Shown here: one piece after another, positions 1-7,821 of the stretch
Position numbering within the stretch: the first letter of the stretch is position 1
How the letters are laid out: every line of letters starts with the position of its first letter
NCBI GenBank assembly: GCA_002162955.1
Contig: MABD01000030.1
Span: 318,326 to 382,325, forward strand
Direction: 5' to 3'
DNA length: 64,000 nt
Source: Gammaproteobacteria bacterium 45_16_T64
GTDB lineage: Bacteria > Pseudomonadota > Gammaproteobacteria > Pseudomonadales > Ketobacteraceae
Made by a program: the position numbers and the translations under genes
The notes under the pieces: model-generated
Database searches by the model: none
The model's input: the letters and a program-made list of their open reading frames with translations, nothing else
What the model was told of the DNA's origin: nothing

Positions 1-936
1 GGTTCGGTGTCGATTGCAAGCTGGACTGAAAGCAATGGACTACGTTCTCCTAATTATCAATTTTCCAACGGTACTCCTGCGTTATTTTCTGCGCGTATAG
101 CACCACGATTAGTCGGGGTGGGTTTGTTGGAAGCAATATCTGAATCGACAATTCTTGCCTTGGCAGATGAAAATGATGCTAATAGTGATGGTATATCGGG
201 CAAGGCACAATTAAGTGAAGACCCGCTAACGGGTGAGACCCGTCTTGGCCGATTCGGTTGGAAAGCGGCAACCTCCAGCGTAAAGCATCAGGTGGCTGGT
301 GCGTTAAATACGGACATGGGTGTGATGACATCGGTATTACCGAACCCTGATTGTGGTTCGAATCAATTGCAATGTGGATCGTCAGGTGTGGAGCTTGCTG
401 ACGATGACCTTAATAATTTGGTGAAGTATATTTCGCTATTAGGCATTCGACCTCAGCGAGATTATAACGATGCAGAAGTGTTGCAAGGAAAATCTGTGTT
501 CAACTCAATCGGTTGCGTGAAATGCCATACCGATACATTACACACCAGTGAATTTCATCCGTTGGCCGAACTACGTGATCAAACAATTCATCCGTACACG
601 GACTTGTTATTACACGATATGGGTGAAGGGCTTGCCGATAATTTAGGGGAAGGGCAGGCCACAGGGGCTGAATGGCGAACTACACCACTATGGGGGCTTG
701 GTTTAGCGGCCTGTGTTAATGGCGGTGTGGCAGGCTCTACAGGAAGTGTTCCTTTTGGGACTGATGGTGGCGAATTCTGCACACCAGTACATAGCTATTT
801 ACATGATGGTCGCGCAAGAAGTATAGAAGAAGCAATCTTGTGGCATGGAGGAGAATCTCAAGCCTCAAAGCAAGCCTATCAATCGTCATCGGCCGGTGAT
901 AAGAACGCATTATTGCGCTTCTTACATTCCCTATAA
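1..936 (+). CDS. Di-heme oxidoreductase (DUF1111/DHOR family), 3' part only
   Basis: The reading frame is open from the window edge, so the N-terminus lies upstream; the in-frame GTG at base 7 is probably internal. The visible 311 codons carry one c-type heme motif, CVKCH, at about residues 172-176, followed by the C-terminal LHDGRARSIEEAILWHGGE block typical of the DHOR/thiol-oxidoreductase family (PF06537-like), relatives of bacterial di-heme peroxidases. A second CxxCH would be expected in the missing N-terminal half. The family is periplasmic and often encoded near imelysin-type iron proteins, which occur here 12 kb downstream rather than adjacent. A GGAGG-led gene follows after 43 bases. 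The exact electron-transfer reaction cannot be told from sequence. Confidence 0.85.
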   Translation, partial: GSVSIASWTESNGLRSPNYQFSNGTPALFSARIAPRLVGVGLLEAISESTILALADENDANSDGISGKAQLSEDPLTGETRLGRFGWKAATSSVKHQVAGALNTDMGVMTSVLPNPDCGSNQLQCGSSGVELADDDLNNLVKYISLLGIRPQRDYNDAEVLQGKSVFNSIGCVKCHTDTLHTSEFHPLAELRDQTIHPYTDLLLHDMGEGLADNLGEGQATGAEWRTTPLWGLGLAACVNGGVAGSTGSVPFGTDGGEFCTPVHSYLHDGRARSIEEAILWHGGESQASKQAYQSSSAGDKNALLRFLHSL

Positions 937-979
937 CGTTGGTTGAAAATAATAACAAGAAATCTTTATTGGAGGTTCC

Positions 980-3397
980 ATGAATATTGTGAGTACCGCT
1001 TTGTCGAGAACGTTTGTGGCAAGTATGATCCTTTGTTTTCTCACCGCCTGTGGTGGAGAAGGTAGCTTCTCACCGGTGGCAGGAACTTATGAAGGCACGC
1101 AAGATATTACCGTAACCCACACGTCCGCTGATACCTTGTATTACACAACGGACGGGTCAATGCCAACCACTGGCAGCAATACTTATGCAGCGCCGATTTC
1201 CATTGCCGAAGATACCACTATTCATGTTTTACCTTATACCGAAGGCAAAGCGGGCACAGTATTTGCCGCGGAATATATTATTACTGATGATGGTGGAACC
1301 ACTGAGCCAGAACCTCCTGAGCCGGGTTGGTCACTGGTGTGGCACGATGAGTTCGATGGTAATAGCATCGACAGCAATAAATGGCAGCATGCTGTGGATG
1401 GCAATGGTGGCGGCAATAACGAATTGCAGTACTATACCGATCGGTCAGAAAACTCTTATGTTGAGAACGGACACTTGGTGATTAAAGCGCGTCAAGAAAA
1501 CTATACCGGTGCAGATGGCACAAGAAACTACACCTCTGCCCGATTAAGTTCACCGAATAAGGGCGATATACTATATGGGAAAATTGATGTGCGGGCGAAG
1601 CTTCCCGCAGGTCAAGGGTTATGGCCTGCGATATGGATGTTACCGACAGATTGGGTGTATGGTGGTTGGGCAGCCAGTGGTGAAATCGATATTTTAGAAG
1701 CGGTAAATTTAGAAGCCAGTGGTGGCAACAATATTCACGGCACCTTACATTATGGTGGTGGTTGGCCGAACAATACCCACAGTGGTGCTAGCTATACACC
1801 AGCCACTAGCGTAGTTGATAATTATCATGTGTATGGCATCGAATGGGATACCAATGAAATCCGTTGGTACGTGGACGGTGTGCTGTATCAAACGCAAAAT
1901 AACTGGTGGTCGGATGCGGCAGAATATCCTGCACCGTTTAATCAGCGTTTCCATTTTGTGTTGAATGTGGCAGTCGGCGGCAATTGGCCCGGTAACCCTG
2001 ATGGTAGCACTGCCTTTCCACAAACCATGGAAGTTGATTATATAAGAGCTTACCAGTGGAGTGATACTGGCCAGCCCAACCCTTGCAGTAATACTACGCC
2101 TTATGGCGGCACTGCGGTATCGCTACCTGGGCGTATTGAAGCTGAAAATTATGATGACGGCTGTGCTGGTGTTGCCTATTCTGATGTCGACAGTGAAAAC
2201 GTCGGAGGCGAGTACCGCAGTGATGAAGTGGATATTGAAAAGTCGTTTGATACCGGCGGTGGTTATGGCGTTGGGTGGTTACGAGATGGCGAATGGATAA
2301 CGTACACCGTTAATGTTGCAGAAGCAGGGGACTATGATTTTCATCTACGGGTTGCCAGTGAAGGAAATGGTTCGTCAGTGCGTTTCAGTGTGAATGGTAA
2401 TGATCTATCGGATAGTATTTATTTATCTCGCTCTGGAGGTTGGCAGACGTGGAAGACAGTTACCGCTAGAGGTATTGCATTAGAGGCTGGAACACAAACC
2501 ATTACTCTGCATATTGATGATGGTGACTTTAACCTGAATTATATTGATGTTTCTCCGGCAAGCGCAGGGCCGCACACCGTGAATAAGAGTCGTGGTGAGT
2601 GGACGTTAGTGGTCGTGCCGGATACTCAGCATTATTCCCAGAATCGTGATAATGCGCCTATCGGCCATATGCGAACCGCGTTTGATTGGATTGTCGATAC
2701 TAAGGACGATCTCAATATCAAGTTTGTGCAGGGTCTAGGAGATATTGTTGAGAGCTGGAACAACAGTTGGGAATGGGATAATTCAACCTCTGCATGGGAT
2801 AAGTTATATGGGCAAGTACCTTTTATGCCCATTACCGGAAACCATGACGATCCATGGACCATGAATCAGTATTTTCCAGTATCTAGTTTCTCCAGTGAGC
2901 CGTGGTGGGGTGGTAACTTTGGTGGTATTGAAAATAACTATGGTTTGATGACAATCGGCAATGAAGATTATATGTTTCTTCAGGTTGAAGCGAATGACCA
3001 ATATTCAGGGTATAAAGCGGCAAGTATGAATTGGGCCAAAGGTATTCTGGCGGCGAACCCAAATAGAAAGGTCATCTTAGCAACCCATGACACCTGGGCC
3101 ACCAGCTATATTAAAGATAATCTATTGTATCAATACGATAACGTGATTTTATCCAACGCAGGGCATGTGTGTCAGCGTGAAGCATGGTATACCACCAACG
3201 GCCCAAGGGGTGGTGTGGCGCAGAACTTTATTGTGGATTATCAATGTGATGCGCAAGAGGTGATGTTGTTGAGATATTATGTATTTAAACCGTTGGAAGA
3301 TCGTGTTGATTTTTATACGTACTCTCCAGTAACACAACAGTTTGAAGTGGACGATAGCTCTCAAGGATCGTTTACTTTAGTACAAGCAGATCCATAG
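980..3397 (+). CDS. Secreted lipoprotein: GH16 beta-1,3-glucanase fused to CBM6 and a calcineurin-like phosphoesterase
   Basis: The 805-residue protein starts with a lipoprotein signal (lipobox LTAC, Cys24). Next comes a chitobiase/FN3-like module with YYTTDGSMP near 55-65, then a Pro/Glu linker. The GH16 catalytic domain spans about 115-375 with GEIDILE, in which Glu235, Asp237 and Glu240 match the ExDxxE catalytic signature of laminarinases. A CBM6 follows (RIEAENYDDG from about 385 to 530). The last domain (about 540-800) is a metallophosphoesterase with PDTQ (Asp548), GLGD (Asp588), GNHDD (Asn621/His622) and AGH (His729), so metal ligands look intact. Laminarin or another beta-1,3-glucan is the likely substrate; the phosphoesterase target is unknown. 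SD GGAGG is 6 bases before ATG. GH16-CBM6 is common in marine bacteria; the phosphoesterase appended to it is unusual. Confidence 0.9.
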   Translation: MNIVSTALSRTFVASMILCFLTACGGEGSFSPVAGTYEGTQDITVTHTSADTLYYTTDGSMPTTGSNTYAAPISIAEDTTIHVLPYTEGKAGTVFAAEYIITDDGGTTEPEPPEPGWSLVWHDEFDGNSIDSNKWQHAVDGNGGGNNELQYYTDRSENSYVENGHLVIKARQENYTGADGTRNYTSARLSSPNKGDILYGKIDVRAKLPAGQGLWPAIWMLPTDWVYGGWAASGEIDILEAVNLEASGGNNIHGTLHYGGGWPNNTHSGASYTPATSVVDNYHVYGIEWDTNEIRWYVDGVLYQTQNNWWSDAAEYPAPFNQRFHFVLNVAVGGNWPGNPDGSTAFPQTMEVDYIRAYQWSDTGQPNPCSNTTPYGGTAVSLPGRIEAENYDDGCAGVAYSDVDSENVGGEYRSDEVDIEKSFDTGGGYGVGWLRDGEWITYTVNVAEAGDYDFHLRVASEGNGSSVRFSVNGNDLSDSIYLSRSGGWQTWKTVTARGIALEAGTQTITLHIDDGDFNLNYIDVSPASAGPHTVNKSRGEWTLVVVPDTQHYSQNRDNAPIGHMRTAFDWIVDTKDDLNIKFVQGLGDIVESWNNSWEWDNSTSAWDKLYGQVPFMPITGNHDDPWTMNQYFPVSSFSSEPWWGGNFGGIENNYGLMTIGNEDYMFLQVEANDQYSGYKAASMNWAKGILAANPNRKVILATHDTWATSYIKDNLLYQYDNVILSNAGHVCQREAWYTTNGPRGGVAQNFIVDYQCDAQEVMLLRYYVFKPLEDRVDFYTYSPVTQQFEVDDSSQGSFTLVQADP

Positions 3398-3414
3398 CAG
3401 GTTCAGTCGATTAT

Positions 3415-4275
3415 ATGTCAGTGTTACCTCGTGTTATACAGCGCATAGGTTTTGATCCCCTTGTGATATTTTGTCTTATCGCAGGGGGTATTTTCTTTGT
3501 TGATGAGGTTGTTAGTCACGGAGGAAATCAAACGCTCGTCATTTCAGCAGAGACACAATCCTATATCTTGGCACAACGGCTCTCGCTGAAAGGTGCTGGG
3601 TCAGATGTTGCTGGATTAGAACCTGCTGAAATAGACCAGGCCATTCAAGAATATATTGATAAAGAGATACTTCTAAGAGAAGCTCACCGATTGGGTCTTG
3701 ATGACGATCAAATTATTCGAACTCGCATGTTGCGAAAACTGGAGGCTATATATTCTGCCGAGCAACGACAGCCTAAGGAGAATGAATTAACGGCGTATTA
3801 TCTTTTCCACCAAGACGAGTTCGTAGCTGAGCCTGTTTTTAGTTTTCATCAGCATTATTTTTCTCGTCAACATCATCCGCCCGACGATATGTTGGCGCAG
3901 TTAGCTGAGGCCGAAGATGTTTCCTTACTGGGTGATGGGGTTCATAAGAATACCCCCCCTGGTGATCATGATTCGCGTTTTCCCCTGGTATTTACCTCAG
4001 TGACTCAAGCAACGGTTGCCGCGCGATTGGGTGGTCATGTTGCTGCGGCTCTTCAGGATGCGCCGCATGGACAATGGTTGGGGCCAATAGATAGCCCTTT
4101 TGGGCAGCATTTCATTCGAGTGAACAGCGTTGAGCAGGGGCGTATTAAACCGTACGAGAGCGTGGGGAAGTACGTAAAAAATGCATGGATTCGCGATGAG
4201 CAGAATAAACGTGTTACTGCAAAAGTAGCGGAGCTCAGACAACAATATACCATTCGTATAGAGGCGTCGCAGTGA
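3415..4275 (+). CDS. Membrane-anchored parvulin-type peptidyl-prolyl cis-trans isomerase
   Basis: 286 residues with one hydrophobic segment (about 14-29) near the N-terminus, which should anchor it in the inner membrane, and a periplasmic helical SurA/PpiD-like region. A divergent rotamase (PPIC) domain follows at about 130-260, ending in the recognisable GPIDSPFGQHFIRV block. It should assist folding of exported proteins. The stop codon overlaps the GTG start of the following HupE/UreJ-like gene (GTGA), so the two are translationally coupled and probably work together. The core rotamase motif is degenerate, so a pure chaperone role is possible. No strong SD is visible before the ATG; it may be read through from the upstream gene, whose stop lies 17 bases away. 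Confidence 0.75.
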   Translation: MSVLPRVIQRIGFDPLVIFCLIAGGIFFVDEVVSHGGNQTLVISAETQSYILAQRLSLKGAGSDVAGLEPAEIDQAIQEYIDKEILLREAHRLGLDDDQIIRTRMLRKLEAIYSAEQRQPKENELTAYYLFHQDEFVAEPVFSFHQHYFSRQHHPPDDMLAQLAEAEDVSLLGDGVHKNTPPGDHDSRFPLVFTSVTQATVAARLGGHVAAALQDAPHGQWLGPIDSPFGQHFIRVNSVEQGRIKPYESVGKYVKNAWIRDEQNKRVTAKVAELRQQYTIRIEASQ

Positions 4276-5312
4276 CGCTAAAATGCCTCTCTCGGGGGCA
4301 GTGGCTGCTGTCATCGTTAATTGTCCTGTGTGTGGCTACCACCCCGGTTCATGCACATGACCTAGGATTGGCTAAAGCCTGGCTTGAGCAGGTAAAAACT
4401 GAAGAGGCCCCTTGGCGATATCAGTGGCGAGTATTGACCTCGGGTGCGTATGTTATTTCAGCACCAAGATTGCCGAACCAATGTGAATATAGCCTTCAGT
4501 CGGATAACACATCTAGCGTTCTCAAAACTCAAAATAAGATAACCTATCATTTTACCTGCAAACAGTTACTCACCGGTCATGATGAGATCATTCTGTCTTG
4601 GCAGCGAAGCGCGCTTTTGTTAACAGCGACGGGGTTTTCCGACGAAGCTATTCAAGCGCTTTTTCTACGGGAAAATGATCAGATTGTTATTCGACTCAGT
4701 GAGCTGTCGGTGCAGTCTGTCGATCAATGGAAAAGCTTAGAACGTTATGGTTTGTTGGGCATGGAGCACATGTTATCAGGCTATGATCACTTACTGTTTG
4801 TGCTGGCGATTTTGTTGTTGGTGTTGTCCCCCACAACCCTAATAAAAACGATTACTGCGTTTACCGTTGGCCATAGTGTTACTCTGGCGTTGGCTTCTTT
4901 CAACGTTGTGAAGATATCCTCGGCACCGATTGAAACCTGTATCGCGTTATCTATTGTAGTGTTGGCTTACGAAGTGATTCAGATGAATAAAGGCAACGGT
5001 GGATTAACGGTCCGGTATCCATGGATTGTTGCTGGGGCCTTTGGCCTGTTACATGGGCTCGGGTTTGCCGGAGCGTTGAGTTTACTCTCTGTGCCACCAT
5101 CGGAATTAATGGTAGCGCTGTTGGCGTTTAACGTGGGAGTAGAATTGGGGCAATTGTTCTTTATTGGGATATTGATTAGCGCCACGGTGTTGAGTACAAA
5201 AATTATAGGCCAATATCCAATGCGACAGCTCAGAGTAGTATTACCCTATGGTATAGGTGGTCTTGCGTTATTTTGGACGTTGGACCGTTGGGTTGCAATG
5301 GCATGCAATTAG
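4272..5312 (+). CDS. HupE/UreJ_2-like membrane protein
   Basis: 346 residues. An N-terminal signal peptide ends around VHAHD, followed by a roughly 135-residue extracytoplasmic domain and a C-terminal bundle of about six or seven membrane helices from residue 160 on. The first helix begins GMEHMLSGYDHLLFVLAIL and the next holds FTVGHSVTLALA, which are the histidine-containing signatures of the HupE/UreJ_2 family, some members of which are linked to metal (nickel) transport. It starts with GTG inside the stop of the PPIase gene, so translation is coupled. No nickel enzyme gene is in the window; the substrate is therefore open. Its 3' end overlaps that of the convergent LysR gene by four bases. 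Confidence 0.75.
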   Translation: MTLKCLSRGQWLLSSLIVLCVATTPVHAHDLGLAKAWLEQVKTEEAPWRYQWRVLTSGAYVISAPRLPNQCEYSLQSDNTSSVLKTQNKITYHFTCKQLLTGHDEIILSWQRSALLLTATGFSDEAIQALFLRENDQIVIRLSELSVQSVDQWKSLERYGLLGMEHMLSGYDHLLFVLAILLLVLSPTTLIKTITAFTVGHSVTLALASFNVVKISSAPIETCIALSIVVLAYEVIQMNKGNGGLTVRYPWIVAGAFGLLHGLGFAGALSLLSVPPSELMVALLAFNVGVELGQLFFIGILISATVLSTKIIGQYPMRQLRVVLPYGIGGLALFWTLDRWVAMACN

Positions 5313-6211
5313 GAGGGCAAGAGCTCAGCGTCTAATAGCATCGATTTTAGTTGCTGCAATCCCTTTCCTCGATTGACGATTTTCCACGCCATCAACAAAT
5401 GTTCTTCCATATGTTCATCCGCAACTGGAATTTCAATAAACTCACCGCTGTCTAAATGGGGTTGAGCGCGGCTTCTGGGTAAAAAGCCTACGCCGAGCCC
5501 AGATAACTGCGCTTTGATTTTGTATTCAAGAGTAGGGACATAAAAATAGCGGCTTTTTGAGATAACGCCGCGGGTCCAGGGGATCGCGGCTTGCGCTGAA
5601 TCATGAACGACGATGGTTCGATATTGGGCAATATCCTCTTCCGTTAACGGTGTCGGTAAATGAGATAAGGGATGGTCTGGCGTAACCACAAATACTGGGT
5701 CGAATGCGCCTAGGGCGACAGTGTCTATACCCTTTTGTGTGGGCATCGGTGGTGGTGCGCCAATAAGTAAATCCACTTGATCTTCAATCAGCGCTTCCCA
5801 TGCGCCATTGAGCACTTCTTCGCTGATATCAATTTCAATTAACGGGTGATCCTTAAGAAAGGTTTCTAGCACTGCGAAGATTGGTACGGGGTCCATGGCA
5901 GAATCAATGGCAATACGTAATCGAGATTCCCAGCCGGTGGCAATGGCTTTGGTTTTATCAGACAGCACATTGACTGCTTGAAGCACATGCCTGCCTTCCA
6001 CTAATAAATGTCGGCCAGCGGGCGTGAGCACAGAGCGGCGGCCCTGCTTTTGGAATAGGGTGACTGCTAGCTGCTCTTCCAATTTTTGCACAATATAGGA
6101 TAAAGCGGATGGCACCTTGTTAAGTTGCTCTGCCGCAGAGGCGTAACTGCCCCGTTTATCAATGGCGTCTATAACGGCGAGGGCTTCCAAGGTAATGGGC
6201 GAATGCAGCAT
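5309..6211 (-). CDS. LysR-family regulator, YhaJ-like
   Basis: About 300 residues with an N-terminal winged helix-turn-helix (LEALAVIDAIDKRGSYASAA, then the recognition helix around VPSALSYIVQKLEE) and a C-terminal effector-binding domain. The pattern VPSALSY-QKLEE and the following GRxLLxEGRxxL closely resembles E. coli YhaJ, a LysR regulator reported to respond to aromatic compounds. I take the ATG at residue 8 of the longest frame, because the longer frame would need a TTG without SD. It lies downstream of, and codirectional with, the DUF1330 gene, 83 bases away, so the two may be co-transcribed. The ligand is not predictable. Confidence 0.85.
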   Translation of the reverse strand: MLHSPITLEALAVIDAIDKRGSYASAAEQLNKVPSALSYIVQKLEEQLAVTLFQKQGRRSVLTPAGRHLLVEGRHVLQAVNVLSDKTKAIATGWESRLRIAIDSAMDPVPIFAVLETFLKDHPLIEIDISEEVLNGAWEALIEDQVDLLIGAPPPMPTQKGIDTVALGAFDPVFVVTPDHPLSHLPTPLTEEDIAQYRTIVVHDSAQAAIPWTRGVISKSRYFYVPTLEYKIKAQLSGLGVGFLPRSRAQPHLDSGEFIEIPVADEHMEEHLLMAWKIVNRGKGLQQLKSMLLDAELLPS

Positions 6212-6294
6212 GAGAAGGTAAAGTCCGGTCAATAAACGAAGTATTCTGTCGTTGTTTGACCGGACATCGGTAGGGAAGTTTCTTTCGGCTGAAT

Positions 6295-6573
6295 TTAACC
6301 GATCAAATGGAATTGACTATCCATACCTTTGTTCCGCGTTGGAATGATTTTCTGGTAGGCGTCTGAGTGGTACCAGTCGTTGGCGTGTTGGTGGCTAGGG
6401 AACTGAATAACCACCTTGGTTGAGAATGCAGAGTCCCCGTGTAAAGCGATGATGCCACCTTTTGCTAAGAATTCACCGCCAAACGCGGATAAAGTTTCTG
6501 CTGCCAACGCGCTATAGGTTGTGAGGGCTTCTTTGTCGATAGGGGTGAGGTCAACAATAATCAGTGCGGTCAT
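6295..6573 (-). CDS. DUF1330 family protein
   Basis: A 92-residue protein with the ferredoxin-like alpha/beta fold typical of DUF1330 (dimeric alpha-beta barrel superfamily). Recognisable are the N-terminal beta strand MTALIIVDLTPID, the central GGEFLAKGG turn, VVIQFPSHQHANDWYHSDAYQKI and the closing TRNKGMDSQFHLI strand. An SD-like AAAGGAAG precedes the ATG. It is divergent from a LysR gene across a 120-base region that contains an inverted repeat, so that LysR protein may regulate it. No enzymatic role is established for the family; small-molecule binding or stress roles are only guesses. Confidence 0.8.
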   Translation of the reverse strand: MTALIIVDLTPIDKEALTTYSALAAETLSAFGGEFLAKGGIIALHGDSAFSTKVVIQFPSHQHANDWYHSDAYQKIIPTRNKGMDSQFHLIG

Positions 6574-6656
6574 AATGGCTTCCTTTTGTTGTGTTCAGTA
6601 AATGATTGCTTATGTCGCCGTGAGCGTTGACTTAGAATAAGGTTGCCACAATAATG

Positions 6657-6687
6657 AAACAATCTCTTAAAAATGAACTGATTGTTT
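6657..6687. promoter_or_regulatory. Inverted repeat, candidate LysR operator
   Basis: AAACAATC and GATTGTTT form perfect 8-bp arms separated by 15 bases, directly before the probable ATG of the plus-strand LysR gene and 84 bases upstream of the divergent DUF1330 gene. Position and symmetry suit an autoregulatory LysR site; binding is inferred only. Confidence 0.4.
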
Positions 6688-6693
6688 AAAAAT

Positions 6694-7605
6694 ATGAACA
6701 ATGTAAAAATGCTGCCCGCGTTACTGGTATTTGCAGAAGTGGCTAAGCAGCAATCCTTTACCGGCGCTGCTGGTACGCTAGGCATGAGTAAGTCAGGGGT
6801 CAGTCAGCAAGTTAAGCGGCTGGAGGGGTATTTGGGGCAACAGTTATTGTCTCGCCATACCCGAGGTATGTCGCTAACGTCTGCCGGGCATAAGTTGCTG
6901 ACCAGAAGTGAGTTATTGTCCGGGCAAGTGAATTTGGCGTTTGAGGAGCTCTCCAGTAGTAAAGAAACACCGTCTGGGCCTTTTTCTATTACCGCCCCCC
7001 ATGCCTGTCAAAAAGATATTGTGGTGCCAGCGATAAAGCAGCTATGTATCGAGTTTCCAAAACTTGAGCCGTCGTTGGTGATTACTGATGAACCGATGGA
7101 TTTGATTCGTAACAACTTGGACGTGGCGGTCTATGCGGGTGATTTGAGAGATAGTAATTACCGTGCATTACCCATTGGTGGTGCGGTTGAGATATTGGTT
7201 GCAGGCCCCGGTTATGTCCAGCAGGCAGCATTATCGACACCAAATGACCTAATACCATTGCATTGGATTACCGCGCCTTGGCAGGATGAGACCTTATCCG
7301 TTGGGCAAAGTAATGATACTGAAGCCCTGTGTAAGCTGGATATTCGACCCTTTATTCGGTCGAATTCACTGCCCTGCGTATTGGACATGACGCTAGAAAA
7401 TATGGGCTTTGCGTTGTTGCCTGAATTTGCTGTGGGTGGCGCTATTATGGAAGGAAAGTTAATACGTCTATTACCCGGCTACCATGGACGGCACTGGCCA
7501 TTCTACTTTGTGCACCGCTATTTGGGCGACAAACCCCTACATATCACGCGTTTTTATCAGTTGGTGAGTCATTTCTTCACGCGTGCCCGCCAGTTGGGCG
7601 CATAA
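6694..7605 (+). CDS. LysR-family regulator (CrgA/DsdC-like subgroup)
   Basis: About 303 residues from the ATG chosen here; a TTG four codons upstream falls inside the inverted repeat and is less likely, and another ATG follows after five codons. The helix-turn-helix is FAEVAKQQSFTGAAGTLGMS then KSGVSQQVKRLEGYLGQQLL, with the TRGMSLTSAGHKLL wing. The C-terminal half is a substrate-binding-like effector domain. It is divergent from the DUF1330 gene, the usual LysR arrangement, and ends 216 bases before the nitrate transporter, whose promoter looks sigma-54-dependent, so I do not assign it to that gene. The ligand is unknown. Confidence 0.85.
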   Translation: MNNVKMLPALLVFAEVAKQQSFTGAAGTLGMSKSGVSQQVKRLEGYLGQQLLSRHTRGMSLTSAGHKLLTRSELLSGQVNLAFEELSSSKETPSGPFSITAPHACQKDIVVPAIKQLCIEFPKLEPSLVITDEPMDLIRNNLDVAVYAGDLRDSNYRALPIGGAVEILVAGPGYVQQAALSTPNDLIPLHWITAPWQDETLSVGQSNDTEALCKLDIRPFIRSNSLPCVLDMTLENMGFALLPEFAVGGAIMEGKLIRLLPGYHGRHWPFYFVHRYLGDKPLHITRFYQLVSHFFTRARQLGA

Positions 7606-7620
7606 CCAAATACGTTGTTT

Positions 7621-7637
7621 TGCACCTTTATGGTGCA
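7621..7637. promoter_or_regulatory. NtrC (NR-I) binding site
   Basis: TGCACCTTTATGGTGCA is a 17-bp dyad matching the known NtrC site pattern TGCAC-N5-GGTGCA, as in the glnA enhancer sites. It lies about 125 bases upstream of the sigma-54 promoter, a normal enhancer distance. Confidence 0.75.
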
Positions 7638-7745
7638 GCTTGTCTTTGATAGACTTGCCTTTCCCATTTTACTGGGGCGTTGCGAAATACCTTTGGGGGC
7701 TCCCAGAGTAGGTGTTCACCTAGGTAAATAGGGCGTGTGCCGTTC

Positions 7746-7761
7746 TGGCATACTTGTTGCT
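7746..7761 (+). promoter_or_regulatory. Sigma-54 promoter of the nitrate/nitrite transporter gene
   Basis: TGGCATACTTGTTGCT fits the -24/-12 consensus TGGCAC-N5-TTGCW, with GG and GC exactly ten bases apart. Transcription should begin near 7772, giving about a 50-base leader before the GTG start. Together with the upstream NtrC dyad this points to induction under nitrogen limitation. Confidence 0.75.
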
Positions 7762-7821
7762 TTGCCTTAGGAAAATTCTATTTATTGGCCAGCAATTATC
7801 AGTTGTGTAGGAGATAACCGC

